A DNA stretch of 64,000 nt. Source: JABWBD01 sp040768665. Its GTDB lineage: Bacteria > Planctomycetota > Planctomycetia > Pirellulales > Thermoguttaceae. The position numbers were made by a program, and so were the translations under genes. The stretch lies in the NCBI GenBank assembly GCA_040768665.1, contig JAXGMN010000016.1, forward strand, positions 124,001-188,000, given 5' to 3'. The notes under the pieces were generated by a model. The model made no database searches. It was not told the origin of the DNA and saw only the letters and a program-made list of their open reading frames with translations. Of the stretch, positions 17,415-25,097 are shown one piece after another (the stretch's first letter is position 1; each line of letters opens with the position of its first letter).

Positions 17415-20400
17415 TCATTGCTTCGCATCCTTGTGCTGCTTCCGTGCCCCGATCGGTTCAAATCCGAGCTGAAATGCGGGCGAGTCAGGCTTTAATCCCA
17501 ACTCGGGGCGTGACGGATCGATGAACCGGGGATCGGCGACGATGGAATGTCGCTCGAAACCGGCCGCCTGCCAGGCTTCAAGCGGAACAGTTGTGTTGTC
17601 GCCGAATGCCTCGGAGAACCACGGCTGGACCTGAGTCAACTCGACATGGATCGGCCGCCCCGAATGCCAGAGAAGATTGTGGTCGAACTGCGCCGGTTCG
17701 CCGGTTTTCCAGCCGCGGTCCGTCGGGTGAACGAGCCAGTAGGGCACGTCCGGCGAGGACCAGACGACGATGTTGCGGCGGAAGATATTGCCTTGCCAAT
17801 CCTTGGCGATCCAGACCTGCGCGCGGCGGTCGCCGGCGAGGATGTTGTTCTCCGCCACGTTGTTTCTGCCCAGGTGATAGAAGAGACAGCCTTTGCGGGT
17901 GTTCGCGATCACGTTGCCGCGGATACGCACGTTGCTGGTCGCGCCGTCGAGGTAGACTCCGTGCGCGTTCGTGTATTCCTGCCGGCGGTACCGGTAGCCG
18001 ATGATGTCGCGGATGAGGTTGTTGCAAACGAGGCTGGCGGCGATCTCAGGTTGATCCAGCGCGCAGATGTGGATGGCGCCGCCGTCGTCGGATTCCAGCA
18101 GGAGGTCGTGGAGATGGTTGTATTCGATCACGTGGCCTCCCTGCCGGGCGAAGCAGAAGATGCCGTTGCGGGGCAGGTGGTGGATGTGGTTTCGAGCGTA
18201 GACGTTGCCCGGCGCCTGGGCCATGTGCGGCGGCCGGCTTTCGGTGTGAACGCCCGCGTTGTAGCGGAGATAGCGGCCGCAGTGGTGCACCTCGTTGGCT
18301 TCGATCAGGTTGCCGATGGGCGCGTAACGCCCGGCAAGCGGACCGGGCGTCATCACCACGCGGGTCCCCGGCCAGCCGGCCTCGGCAGCGGTGAGCAGGA
18401 TGCCGCCCGCGCCGCCTTCGACGACCGTGTTGCCGGCGATGCGGTTGAGGCAACTGTCCAGGTGGAGTCGCACGGCGTATCCGCCGATGTTGCGGAAGGA
18501 GCAATCCTCGACGGAGCAGTGCCAGCAGTTCTCCAGCAGAACGGCCGAGTCGGGAGTGGAGCGGACGGCGCGGCGGTCGGTGGTGTAGTCGGTATGCTCA
18601 AAGGTGAATCCGCGGAAGGTCACGTGCTCCACGCGGCGATCGCTTTCCAGCGGGGCCTTCAACTCAAGGATCCGGTCGGCGGCCGGCGCAGTAACTTCGA
18701 GGTCTTCCATGGTGCCGCCGGTCGGCCAGTAACCTAGCCGGCCCGACTCGTAGTCGAGAAACCACTCGCCCGGCTCATCCAGCTCCTCCCGGACATTGAA
18801 GATGAAGAAGCGGTTGCCGGGAAGGATATCGGTCCGGAGTTGCTTGCCTTCGAGGTGCAGGACGTCGGCCATTGCGGCGCATTCGCCGCCGGCCAACATG
18901 GGAACGCCGCGCTGGATGGACTTCAGCCGTGCGATCTCGTTGTACCACCCCCACGTGGCGAAGACGAACACTTCGGCTTGCGACGACGTCTCCCACGCGG
19001 GGCGGACGACGCCGGGTTCGACCAGGATCCGGTCGACGGCGAATTCGGCCAGGATGTCACGGGTATCAAAGCCGATGGAACTTGCCCCGGCGACTCGCGC
19101 GGTTTCGTCTTCGGCCTGGATGCAGATGCGGTGTTCGTCGGCGAGCGGCGGAGATGGTCGCTCGTCTTCGATCCGAAACCGGGGGTTGTCCGAAAGAAGG
19201 AAGGCATCGAGATGGAAACGCATTTCGCGCGGCGTCGGCTGTCCGGCGCCGGAGGTGTTTTCCAATCGCAGCGTATGGGCGCCCGGTTGCAGTTCGACAT
19301 CCGCCGCCTCGACGAACTTGACGTCTCGCCAGCCGCCGCTGGGCGTCATTTCGGCGAGCGGGACCGGACGGCCGTCGATCTTCAAGGTGAGACTTGCCTG
19401 CGGACGGTCGTGGATGGTGCAGTAGCCGATCCAGAGGGCATAGCGGCCTTGGGCGGGGGCCGTGAAGCGGTATTCGACAAAGTCGCCACTGCGAGCCAGC
19501 CCGATCAGGATCTTTCGGACCGGCAGGTCGGCCGCATAAAGCCATCCCTTCTCGCGGACGTCGGTCGCATCGAAGTTCGGATATCTGGCAAGCGTCTGCC
19601 GCCGGCCGTTTACGAAGAGTTGCCGGAAACGCCACGCCGGACGCCAGGCCGGGTCGACCTTCACGAGTCGGACCTGACGGGCCACAACGTAGCCGTCAGC
19701 CCCGTCGGTTGAAACCGTAATGTGCCCCTTGCGACCGGCTTCGAATCGGTACGTGCCCAGGTCGGTCCAGGGGTCGGGCCGGCGTTGATCCACCGACACG
19801 CTGGCGCTGCCATCGGCGTGGAGGATCTCGACCGGAGTCTGCGTGGAGCGATTGTCGAATGGTGCACCATCGAGGAAGACCCGATAGTGGCCGGATTCCG
19901 GCACGTCCGGCGCGAAGGTGACGGCGGCGGCCGTGCCTGGTTCGCGTGCCTCGGTGCCGGCGGCGACCAGGTATGGGGGCAGTCCGCCGTAGTTGCTGGT
20001 CCGCCAGGCCCCGGTCGTCTTGATACCGGATTTGTCCTGGAAGTGGAGGCTGACGGACGGCTTCTCGGGATCCGGTGCGGGAACCGAGCGCGCTGCAGGG
20101 ATATCCGTGAAAAAGACTTTGCCGTCGTCGCACTTCCAGGGTGTGGAAATGAGACGGCCCGCGCTGAGAACCGCCTGCTCCCCAGGGGCCGCTTCGTAGA
20201 CGATCGGGCAGGCGGCTGTGCCGGAATCGTCCGGCCCAAGGACCAGGGGAGCCGTGAAGCGGTACGTTCCTCCGTGGACCAGGACGCGCACGGGTTGTTT
20301 CAGGCCGCCGTCCTGCCGCTTTCTTCGCCGGATCGCGTCGCGTGCGGCGTGGAGGGTTTTGAAGGGTGCGTCGGCAGTGCCGGGATTGGTGTCGTCGCCA

Positions 20401-20738
20401 TCGGTGGCCACATGGATCATGACGGCGTCCGCGGGGACGGATCGACGAGTCGCGGCGTGGATGGTCTCGGAGTAGCGCTGGATGTCGAGTTCGGGAAAAT
20501 CGTGGCGGAGCGTTTGCCAGAACTGCTGCCAAACGATAGCGGCTTGGGGCTGGTCGGTCTTCTGATTCTCGATTGCCAACCAGGTGTGCGGTCGCGAGAC
20601 ACGTAGGGTTTCGTGCCACGTGGATTGCTTCAGGTATCCGGCAGGCGGAAGGTCGCCCGCGGCCGGCGCTTGGGCGGCGACAAGCAGCGCCAGAATGCTA
20701 GCGCAACTGGTCGAAACCCGTGTGGAATTGTTGAACAT
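17415..20738 (-). CDS. Large secreted right-handed beta-helix protein
   Basis: About 1,107 aa from the ATG at 20738 (17 residues into the ORF), chosen because it opens a signal peptide (CASILALLVAAQAPAAG). After a linker, HVATDGDDTNPGTADAPFKTLHAARDAI starts a pectate-lyase-like N-cap (given in part: FKTLHAARDAIRRR), with PVRVLVHGGTYRF. Two beta-sandwich, CBM-like insertions follow (ESGHYRVFLDG; GRYALWIGY). The C-terminal half has many parallel beta-helix rungs rich in Asn/His (IAGNTVVEGG, NHIHHLPRNGIF, IEYNHLHDL, VAENNILAG). Such proteins bind or cleave polysaccharides at the cell surface; catalytic residues cannot be assigned. No ribosome site is clear. It is probably a separate unit from the FAH operon. 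Confidence 0.82.
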   Translation of the reverse strand: MFNNSTRVSTSCASILALLVAAQAPAAGDLPPAGYLKQSTWHETLRVSRPHTWLAIENQKTDQPQAAIVWQQFWQTLRHDFPELDIQRYSETIHAATRRSVPADAVMIHVATDGDDTNPGTADAPFKTLHAARDAIRRRKRQDGGLKQPVRVLVHGGTYRFTAPLVLGPDDSGTAACPIVYEAAPGEQAVLSAGRLISTPWKCDDGKVFFTDIPAARSVPAPDPEKPSVSLHFQDKSGIKTTGAWRTSNYGGLPPYLVAAGTEAREPGTAAAVTFAPDVPESGHYRVFLDGAPFDNRSTQTPVEILHADGSASVSVDQRRPDPWTDLGTYRFEAGRKGHITVSTDGADGYVVARQVRLVKVDPAWRPAWRFRQLFVNGRRQTLARYPNFDATDVREKGWLYAADLPVRKILIGLARSGDFVEYRFTAPAQGRYALWIGYCTIHDRPQASLTLKIDGRPVPLAEMTPSGGWRDVKFVEAADVELQPGAHTLRLENTSGAGQPTPREMRFHLDAFLLSDNPRFRIEDERPSPPLADEHRICIQAEDETARVAGASSIGFDTRDILAEFAVDRILVEPGVVRPAWETSSQAEVFVFATWGWYNEIARLKSIQRGVPMLAGGECAAMADVLHLEGKQLRTDILPGNRFFIFNVREELDEPGEWFLDYESGRLGYWPTGGTMEDLEVTAPAADRILELKAPLESDRRVEHVTFRGFTFEHTDYTTDRRAVRSTPDSAVLLENCWHCSVEDCSFRNIGGYAVRLHLDSCLNRIAGNTVVEGGAGGILLTAAEAGWPGTRVVMTPGPLAGRYAPIGNLIEANEVHHCGRYLRYNAGVHTESRPPHMAQAPGNVYARNHIHHLPRNGIFCFARQGGHVIEYNHLHDLLLESDDGGAIHICALDQPEIAASLVCNNLIRDIIGYRYRRQEYTNAHGVYLDGATSNVRIRGNVIANTRKGCLFYHLGRNNVAENNILAGDRRAQVWIAKDWQGNIFRRNIVVWSSPDVPYWLVHPTDRGWKTGEPAQFDHNLLWHSGRPIHVELTQVQPWFSEAFGDNTTVPLEAWQAAGFERHSIVADPRFIDPSRPELGLKPDSPAFQLGFEPIGARKQHKDAKQ

Positions 20739-20971
20739 GGTTTGAGTTGCTCGAGAGGGGGTGCGGCGATGTGGCTGGGTGTAAATCATTGGGCGATAGG
20801 GAGTTGTGTTCGATGGTTGGCGCGTAAATGAATTAATACTGTAGGGGGGGTGTTCAACAATTGCCTTTTGAAACCACCCGTAGGTGCAGGTTTTCTACGT
20901 TCGGAGATGGTTCTTCAGGAGTAAACCAGAGCATGCTTTGAGGCAAGTTTCGTTCGGCTGGGGCGTTCAAC

Positions 20972-21023
20972 AAAAAAGCCCGCCACCACGTGGGCGTCGG
21001 TAGCGCGAGAGTGGTGGTGGGCT
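20972..21023 (-). terminator. Rho-independent terminator, minus strand
   Basis: Read on the minus strand, AGCCCACCACCAC and GTGGTGGCGGGCT form a 13-bp stem with one wobble around a loop of about 21 bases, followed at once by a run of six T. It would end minus-strand transcripts leaving the kinase-FGE gene at 21408 before they enter the beta-helix gene at 20738. Confidence 0.7.
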
Positions 21024-21304
21024 CTTGGGATACCGGATTTGGGAAGGCCAGCTCTGCTGATAAACCCCAAGGAGAAATAACGACCGCTGACGAACTGCTT
21101 GAACGTGCCCGGCAGGCCCGGCCAGACGTTCGCTACGCGAAGACCAAGAACGGCAATGCCATCGGTGCATGGAACGACGAACTAGGTCGCTATCAATTGG
21201 TCGCCTGTCGGCTCGTGACGGGGATCTGGGCACGGATGCCCTATGAGATCCTCGCAGACAACGAGCCGATGTACAAGCCCGAGGACTGGGAGGAGGAGGC
21301 ATGA
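20990..21304 (+). CDS. Hypothetical small protein, start uncertain
   Basis: Open frame of 104 codons from a GTG at 20990, but that GTG lies inside the terminator hairpin, so translation probably starts later. AAGGAG at 21069-21074 sits just before ATA/ACG codons (residues 30-31), where a normal start codon is missing; the next ATG is near residue 83. The stretch TADELLERARQARPDVRYAK, followed by NGNAIGAWNDELGRYQL and a very acidic end (PEDWEEEA), reads like real protein. An ATGA overlap at 21301 leads into a 73-codon ORF that then runs antisense into the kinase gene and is not called. Not recognised; may be a decayed small gene. Confidence 0.35.
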   Translation: MGVGSARVVVGSWDTGFGKASSADKPQGEITTADELLERARQARPDVRYAKTKNGNAIGAWNDELGRYQLVACRLVTGIWARMPYEILADNEPMYKPEDWEEEA

Positions 21305-21407
21305 TCACGCAAACGGAAACCCCTGACAAGCAGACGACTTGCCAGTTACACAGATCGCCACAAGAACTGCTCAACCCACCGCTCGGAACGCCGCGAATTT
21401 CCTCCGC

Positions 21408-23744
21408 TTACTTGTCTGCCAAGACAGAGGCCACCCGGAACCCGAGGCCGCTGTTCCGGCCCTCCGGCGAGGCGGCGGTGCGAGCCGCCGACCGGCAGCC
21501 CCCCGCATGGTTTTTCCAGTAGCCGCCACGAACCACGCGGTTCGAGCCTGAAGGTGGACCGCTCGGATCGTTCGGTGGCGACTGCGCGTAGTCGTCCGTC
21601 GCCCAATGATCGGCACACCGTTCCCGCACATTGCCGTACATGTCGTGCAGACCCCAGCCGTTCGACTTCAACTGGCCCACTGGATGCGTCTTCCCGCCCG
21701 CGTTCCTGTTGAACCAAGCATATTCCTCAAGCCTCCCGTCGCTGTCTCCGCAGTACCACGCCGTCGTCGTACCTGCGCGGCACGCGTACTCCCACTGCGC
21801 CTCACTCGGCAGGATGTAGTCCGCTAGTTCCTTCTTCGTCAGCCATTCGCAGAAGGCCATCGCATCGTTCCAGGAGACGTTCATCACCGGGTGTTCGTCC
21901 GTCTGCTCGAAGCCCGGGTCGGTGTTCCAAACCAACCGCGCGTCCTGAACCTCCTGGCCGTCCACGAACCCACGACCACCTTTGCCGTCCCGCTCGGCGT
22001 CCGTCTTGTACGCGGTCTCCTCCACGAAGTGCCGAAACTGCCCTACCGTGACTTCGTGATGGCCCAAGCGAAACGCCCTGTTGATGCGCACCCGATGCTG
22101 CGGCCCTTCGGCGGGAATCCGGTCGACGGCCCACTGGTCGCCTGCCGCCTTCGCCTCCTCCAAGAAGCGTGCTTGCTCCTCCACCGACGAGCCCATCACG
22201 AACTCGCCCGGCGGAATGAGCACCATGGTCAGCGTCACGCCGTCCCCGAGATCAACCTCTTGCTCGACCGGCACGCCGAGATAATCGGCCCAGGCTTGCT
22301 GGTGTTTCTTGGCTTGTGACGCGTCGAACGGTGCGATGGCGAGGGGCGGCTGGTCAGCCTGGTTCGGGTCGGTTGGCGCCTCCACTGGGCTTCTACGCGT
22401 ACACATCCAAATGTCGCTGTTGCCCGCTCCACCGGGGCGGCGAGATCGCAGCAGTAAGAGCGATCCGTCGGCGGACAAAACGGCCGTAGAATCGTCATCA
22501 CTGCTGTTGATCGGCGCCCCAAGGTTGTTTGGGCGTCCGAAAGGGCTGTTAGTAGACTGCCGGGAACAGGCCCATACGTCTAAGGCCCCCTCCCCGCCCG
22601 GACGATCTGAACAGAACAGAAGGATTAGACTGTTAGAACAAAGCGACGGGGTCCCATCGTGGCTGCTAGTATTAACGACCGGCCCCAAGTTAATTGCACG
22701 GCCGAACGAAGATGTCTTCGATGTTCGTGTGCACATCCAGATGTCCACATTGCCCTGCCCCCCGGGGCGCTCGGAACTGAACAAAAGCGTCAGGCCATCG
22801 GCAGTCAGACTAGGGCTCCATTCGTTGGTTGCACTATTGACAGTTGGGCCGAGATTCGCCGGCTCACTCCAGCCAGTGAGCCAGTCGCGGAGCCAGTCCG
22901 TTGAAGATGCCTCCATGCCGGTATTGGCCGTGCCGTTGCCCATAAGCTCGGCAACACTGGTCTCCCTGGATTCTCTTGACCCTATTGGCCCGGATGGGAG
23001 GCTTGTGGCCTTGACCTCGGCTGGAGCTAGGTTTCCAGAATCCGCAGTGCGTTGCACAGCCTGGTCTGAGTCCCTGGCGACAAAAGTGGCGGTACTTGCC
23101 GCAACGACCAGTAAGGCTCCCAGTCCGCCGATTGCAAGGTGCAGCCGCCAAGGTCCATTTATGACTGCGGTGATCCGGGCGAAGACGCCTGTATCCTGCT
23201 CGACCCGGCGCCCTCTTGCCGCCTGGATTGTGCAGTCGACGGCCTGCTCGACGGTGAACAGCCCCTTCTGCTTCATGATCCCCGCGAGATCGGTGCCGCG
23301 GACGTACTGCATCACCAGGAAGTGCATCCCATTGGACTCGCCCGCGTCGTAGGCGGTGACGATGTTTGGGTGCTCCAAGCGGGCTGCTGCCTTCACTTCC
23401 CGCTGAAACCGCTTGATCGCCTCAGGGGAGTCAACCAGTTTTGCGGAAAGCACCTTGAGGGCGACGATCCGCTCCATGCGCCGGTGCTGGGCCTTGAGCA
23501 CCTTGCCCATCCCGCCTGCGCCGATCTCGTCGAGGATGACGTACTCGCCCAGGACGAGCTTGTCGTAGTGGCCCTGCCAGACCTCTTTGACCTGGTACTT
23601 CGTGAGCTTGCCGACACGTACCAGGGCACGGGCGAGATCCTCGGCGGTTCCACCCGTCTCGGCGCGGAAGGTCTCTATCTCCTCGGGCGAGATCAGCCGG
23701 CTGAGGGTCAGCCTGTCGATGAGCTGTTTAACGGTCACTCCCAT
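21408..23744 (-). CDS. Truncated Ser/Thr kinase fused to a formylglycine-generating-enzyme-like domain
   Basis: About 778 aa from the ATG at 23744, which has GGGGAG upstream. Residues 1-70 are the planctomycete kinase leader (MGVTVKQLIDRLTLSRLIS ... GKLTKYQVKEVW). The N-lobe follows, with the glycine loop GAGGMGKV, the VALKVL lysine and the hinge MQYVRGTDL. The frame then jumps from CTIQAARG straight to RRVEQDTG and a membrane segment (LAIGGLGALLVVAAST): catalytic loop HRD, DFG and the whole C-lobe are missing. Outside lie three PD40-like repeats (LLFSSERPGG, LLFCSDRPGG, LLLRSRRPGG), then an FGE/SUMF1-like domain (MVLIPPGEFVMGS, HPVMNVSWNDAMAFCEWL, ending GFRVASVL). It cannot be an active kinase as read; an in-frame deletion of roughly 170 residues is likely. 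Confidence 0.8.
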   Translation of the reverse strand: MGVTVKQLIDRLTLSRLISPEEIETFRAETGGTAEDLARALVRVGKLTKYQVKEVWQGHYDKLVLGEYVILDEIGAGGMGKVLKAQHRRMERIVALKVLSAKLVDSPEAIKRFQREVKAAARLEHPNIVTAYDAGESNGMHFLVMQYVRGTDLAGIMKQKGLFTVEQAVDCTIQAARGRRVEQDTGVFARITAVINGPWRLHLAIGGLGALLVVAASTATFVARDSDQAVQRTADSGNLAPAEVKATSLPSGPIGSRESRETSVAELMGNGTANTGMEASSTDWLRDWLTGWSEPANLGPTVNSATNEWSPSLTADGLTLLFSSERPGGQGNVDIWMCTRTSKTSSFGRAINLGPVVNTSSHDGTPSLCSNSLILLFCSDRPGGEGALDVWACSRQSTNSPFGRPNNLGAPINSSDDDSTAVLSADGSLLLLRSRRPGGAGNSDIWMCTRRSPVEAPTDPNQADQPPLAIAPFDASQAKKHQQAWADYLGVPVEQEVDLGDGVTLTMVLIPPGEFVMGSSVEEQARFLEEAKAAGDQWAVDRIPAEGPQHRVRINRAFRLGHHEVTVGQFRHFVEETAYKTDAERDGKGGRGFVDGQEVQDARLVWNTDPGFEQTDEHPVMNVSWNDAMAFCEWLTKKELADYILPSEAQWEYACRAGTTTAWYCGDSDGRLEEYAWFNRNAGGKTHPVGQLKSNGWGLHDMYGNVRERCADHWATDDYAQSPPNDPSGPPSGSNRVVRGGYWKNHAGGCRSAARTAASPEGRNSGLGFRVASVLADK

Positions 23745-24326
23745 GGCGTCTCCCCACAGGGGACCATTATAACCAGGGCACAAAGGGAGAGGGAGCCTGC
23801 TGAGGTGCGGGAAAGCTGGGCGGCCGGTAGTGCCCATCGGCGCCGACTCGCCATCGCCATGCTTAAGAGCGGACGGCGCGTGAAAAGCTACCGGGCAAGG
23901 ACGCTTCACGAGGCGGAGATCGCGAAGCGGCTGTTACCCGCGGGGAACTGCGAAGCGTTTGGCTGTGAAGCAGGATCGCCTCACCGGATTGGTGGGTTCT
24001 CGATCTGGTGGGCAGTCGCTTCCGTTGCGAAAGAAGCGAAGAAAGGTCGGTTGCCTGGGGTCTTACTTCGCTTTCTTCGCTTAATTCGCAAGGCATCCCG
24101 GTGCTGGAATCTCTAATGTCTTTATCGCGCTCGGCGAACAGGTAAATTAGGCCAGAAACTGCTAGGCCAGAAACTGCCAGGCGACAACTCGCAATTTGCG
24201 TTTCGCGTGTATGCTGCGGACACCGATGAGGCCCTGAGCAGGGGAGTCGTTTTTCTCCGAATCCTCGCGACGTAGGAGGGCGTGTCATGAGAGCCCAATG
24301 GCGTCTGCCCAGCCCCATTTGATGCG
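23745..24326. other. Intergenic region with short repeats
   Basis: About 580 bases between the kinase gene start and an integrase remnant. It contains an exact 12-base inverted repeat (AAGCGAAGAAAG at 24034-24045, complement at 24071-24082) and a perfect tandem pair of the 15-mer TAGGCCAGAAACTGC (24148-24177). No convincing gene on either strand; the left part should carry the kinase-FGE promoter. Confidence 0.45.
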
Positions 24327-24674
24327 GTGGCCGTAAGCGACATTCGCTGGTACAGGGCGTGGCTCAAGGAAGTGGAAAAGACAGATCCCAAGGAATGGCA
24401 GCGACGCGAGCAGTCGGACTTCCTGGCGTACTGCAACAGCGACGGGCTGTTCGCTGACTTCCACTCCAACCGGCACATGTTCATCACGAACCTGGAACGG
24501 GCGGGCATCCGGCCGAAAATGGCGCAGACGCTGGCCAGGCACAGCGACATTCGGCTGACGCTGGGCTTGTATACTCACGTCGAATTGCACGACCAGACGG
24601 CGGCGATCGAGTCGCTGCCGGGGCCGCCGGGTAAAAAGGAAAATGATGGGAAGGGGCGGCGGTTGACGGGGTGA
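24327..24674 (+). pseudogene. Tyrosine recombinase (integrase), C-terminal fragment 1
   Basis: About 115 codons encode the catalytic end of a phage/transposon-type integrase: FHSNRHMFITNLERAG (box II H-x-x-R), TLARHSDIRLTLGLYTHV (second conserved His and the Tyr nucleophile region), ending LPGPPGKKENDGKGRRLTG. The N-terminal core-binding domain and the first catalytic Arg are absent and the frame is closed by a stop just upstream, so it is a remnant. Its last 171 bases are about 90% identical, by eye, to those at 26878-27048. Together they bracket the TIR-Nudix gene. Confidence 0.8.
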
Positions 24675-25097
24675 GGGGGGGCGCCTGCTGAGGAGCCTGA
24701 CGAGTTGATACGTGGCCGAAGAGACGTTATTGGGCCACGTTCTGATTTTACGCGAAACGTGTGGGCCCAGGGACGGTGTGTGCCAACGGCGTCCTTCCAC
24801 GCTTGTTTCTGCTGCGTAGCCGGCGGACCACACTTCCAACGAGCCTCCTGGGACGATTGCGAGCTCGCCGGGGGGGGGGGGGGGGGGGGGGGGGGCGGGG
24901 CCCGCGGCCGCCCCCCGCACCCTTGACCACCCAATTCTTCGGGACTAGATTCAGCAGGGTTGGGAAAGCAGATTTCCTATCTGACACCCAGAATTTGACG
25001 CACATCTGGTTCGAACAAGATCCGGATCTTGACGCGTACGACCCATCAAGTCAATTCACACACGTTCATGCGGAAACACGCGGGGGAGTCGAGAGAC
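24675..25097. other. Non-coding junction region with long G run
   Basis: About 420 bases between the integrase fragment and the TIR-Nudix start. It holds the 26-base G homopolymer and adjacent GC-only sequence (24870-24915). Long frames crossing the G run translate to poly-Gly or poly-Pro and are spurious. The right part should carry the promoter of the TIR-Nudix gene, but no boxes are clear. Confidence 0.45.
24870..24895. repeat. Homopolymer run of 26 G
   Basis: Twenty-six consecutive G, then CGGGG and a stretch made almost wholly of G and C (to about 24915) that contains GGGCCC, CCGCGG and GCGGCCGC. Such a run is unlike the rest of the window and may be a sequencing or assembly artefact, or a hypervariable tract. 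Continuity across it is uncertain. Confidence 0.85.

Noticed and set aside
17547..18737. 396-codon plus-strand ORF inside the beta-helix gene
   Set aside because: Antisense shadow; the opposite frame shows regular beta-helix rungs.
21301..21522. 73-codon ORF starting in an ATGA overlap
   Set aside because: Its last third runs antisense through the FGE-like coding region and it has no recognisable protein features.
24827..24920. Cloning-linker contamination suggested by GAGCTC, GGGCCC, CCGCGG and GCGGCCGC near the G run
   Set aside because: The sites fall in GC-only sequence where they arise easily, and I cannot match the stretch to a known vector; kept only as an assembly caution.
24285..24934. 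Minus-strand ORFs with poly-Pro crossing the G run
   Set aside because: They exist only because a homopolymer keeps all frames open; antisense to the integrase fragment.
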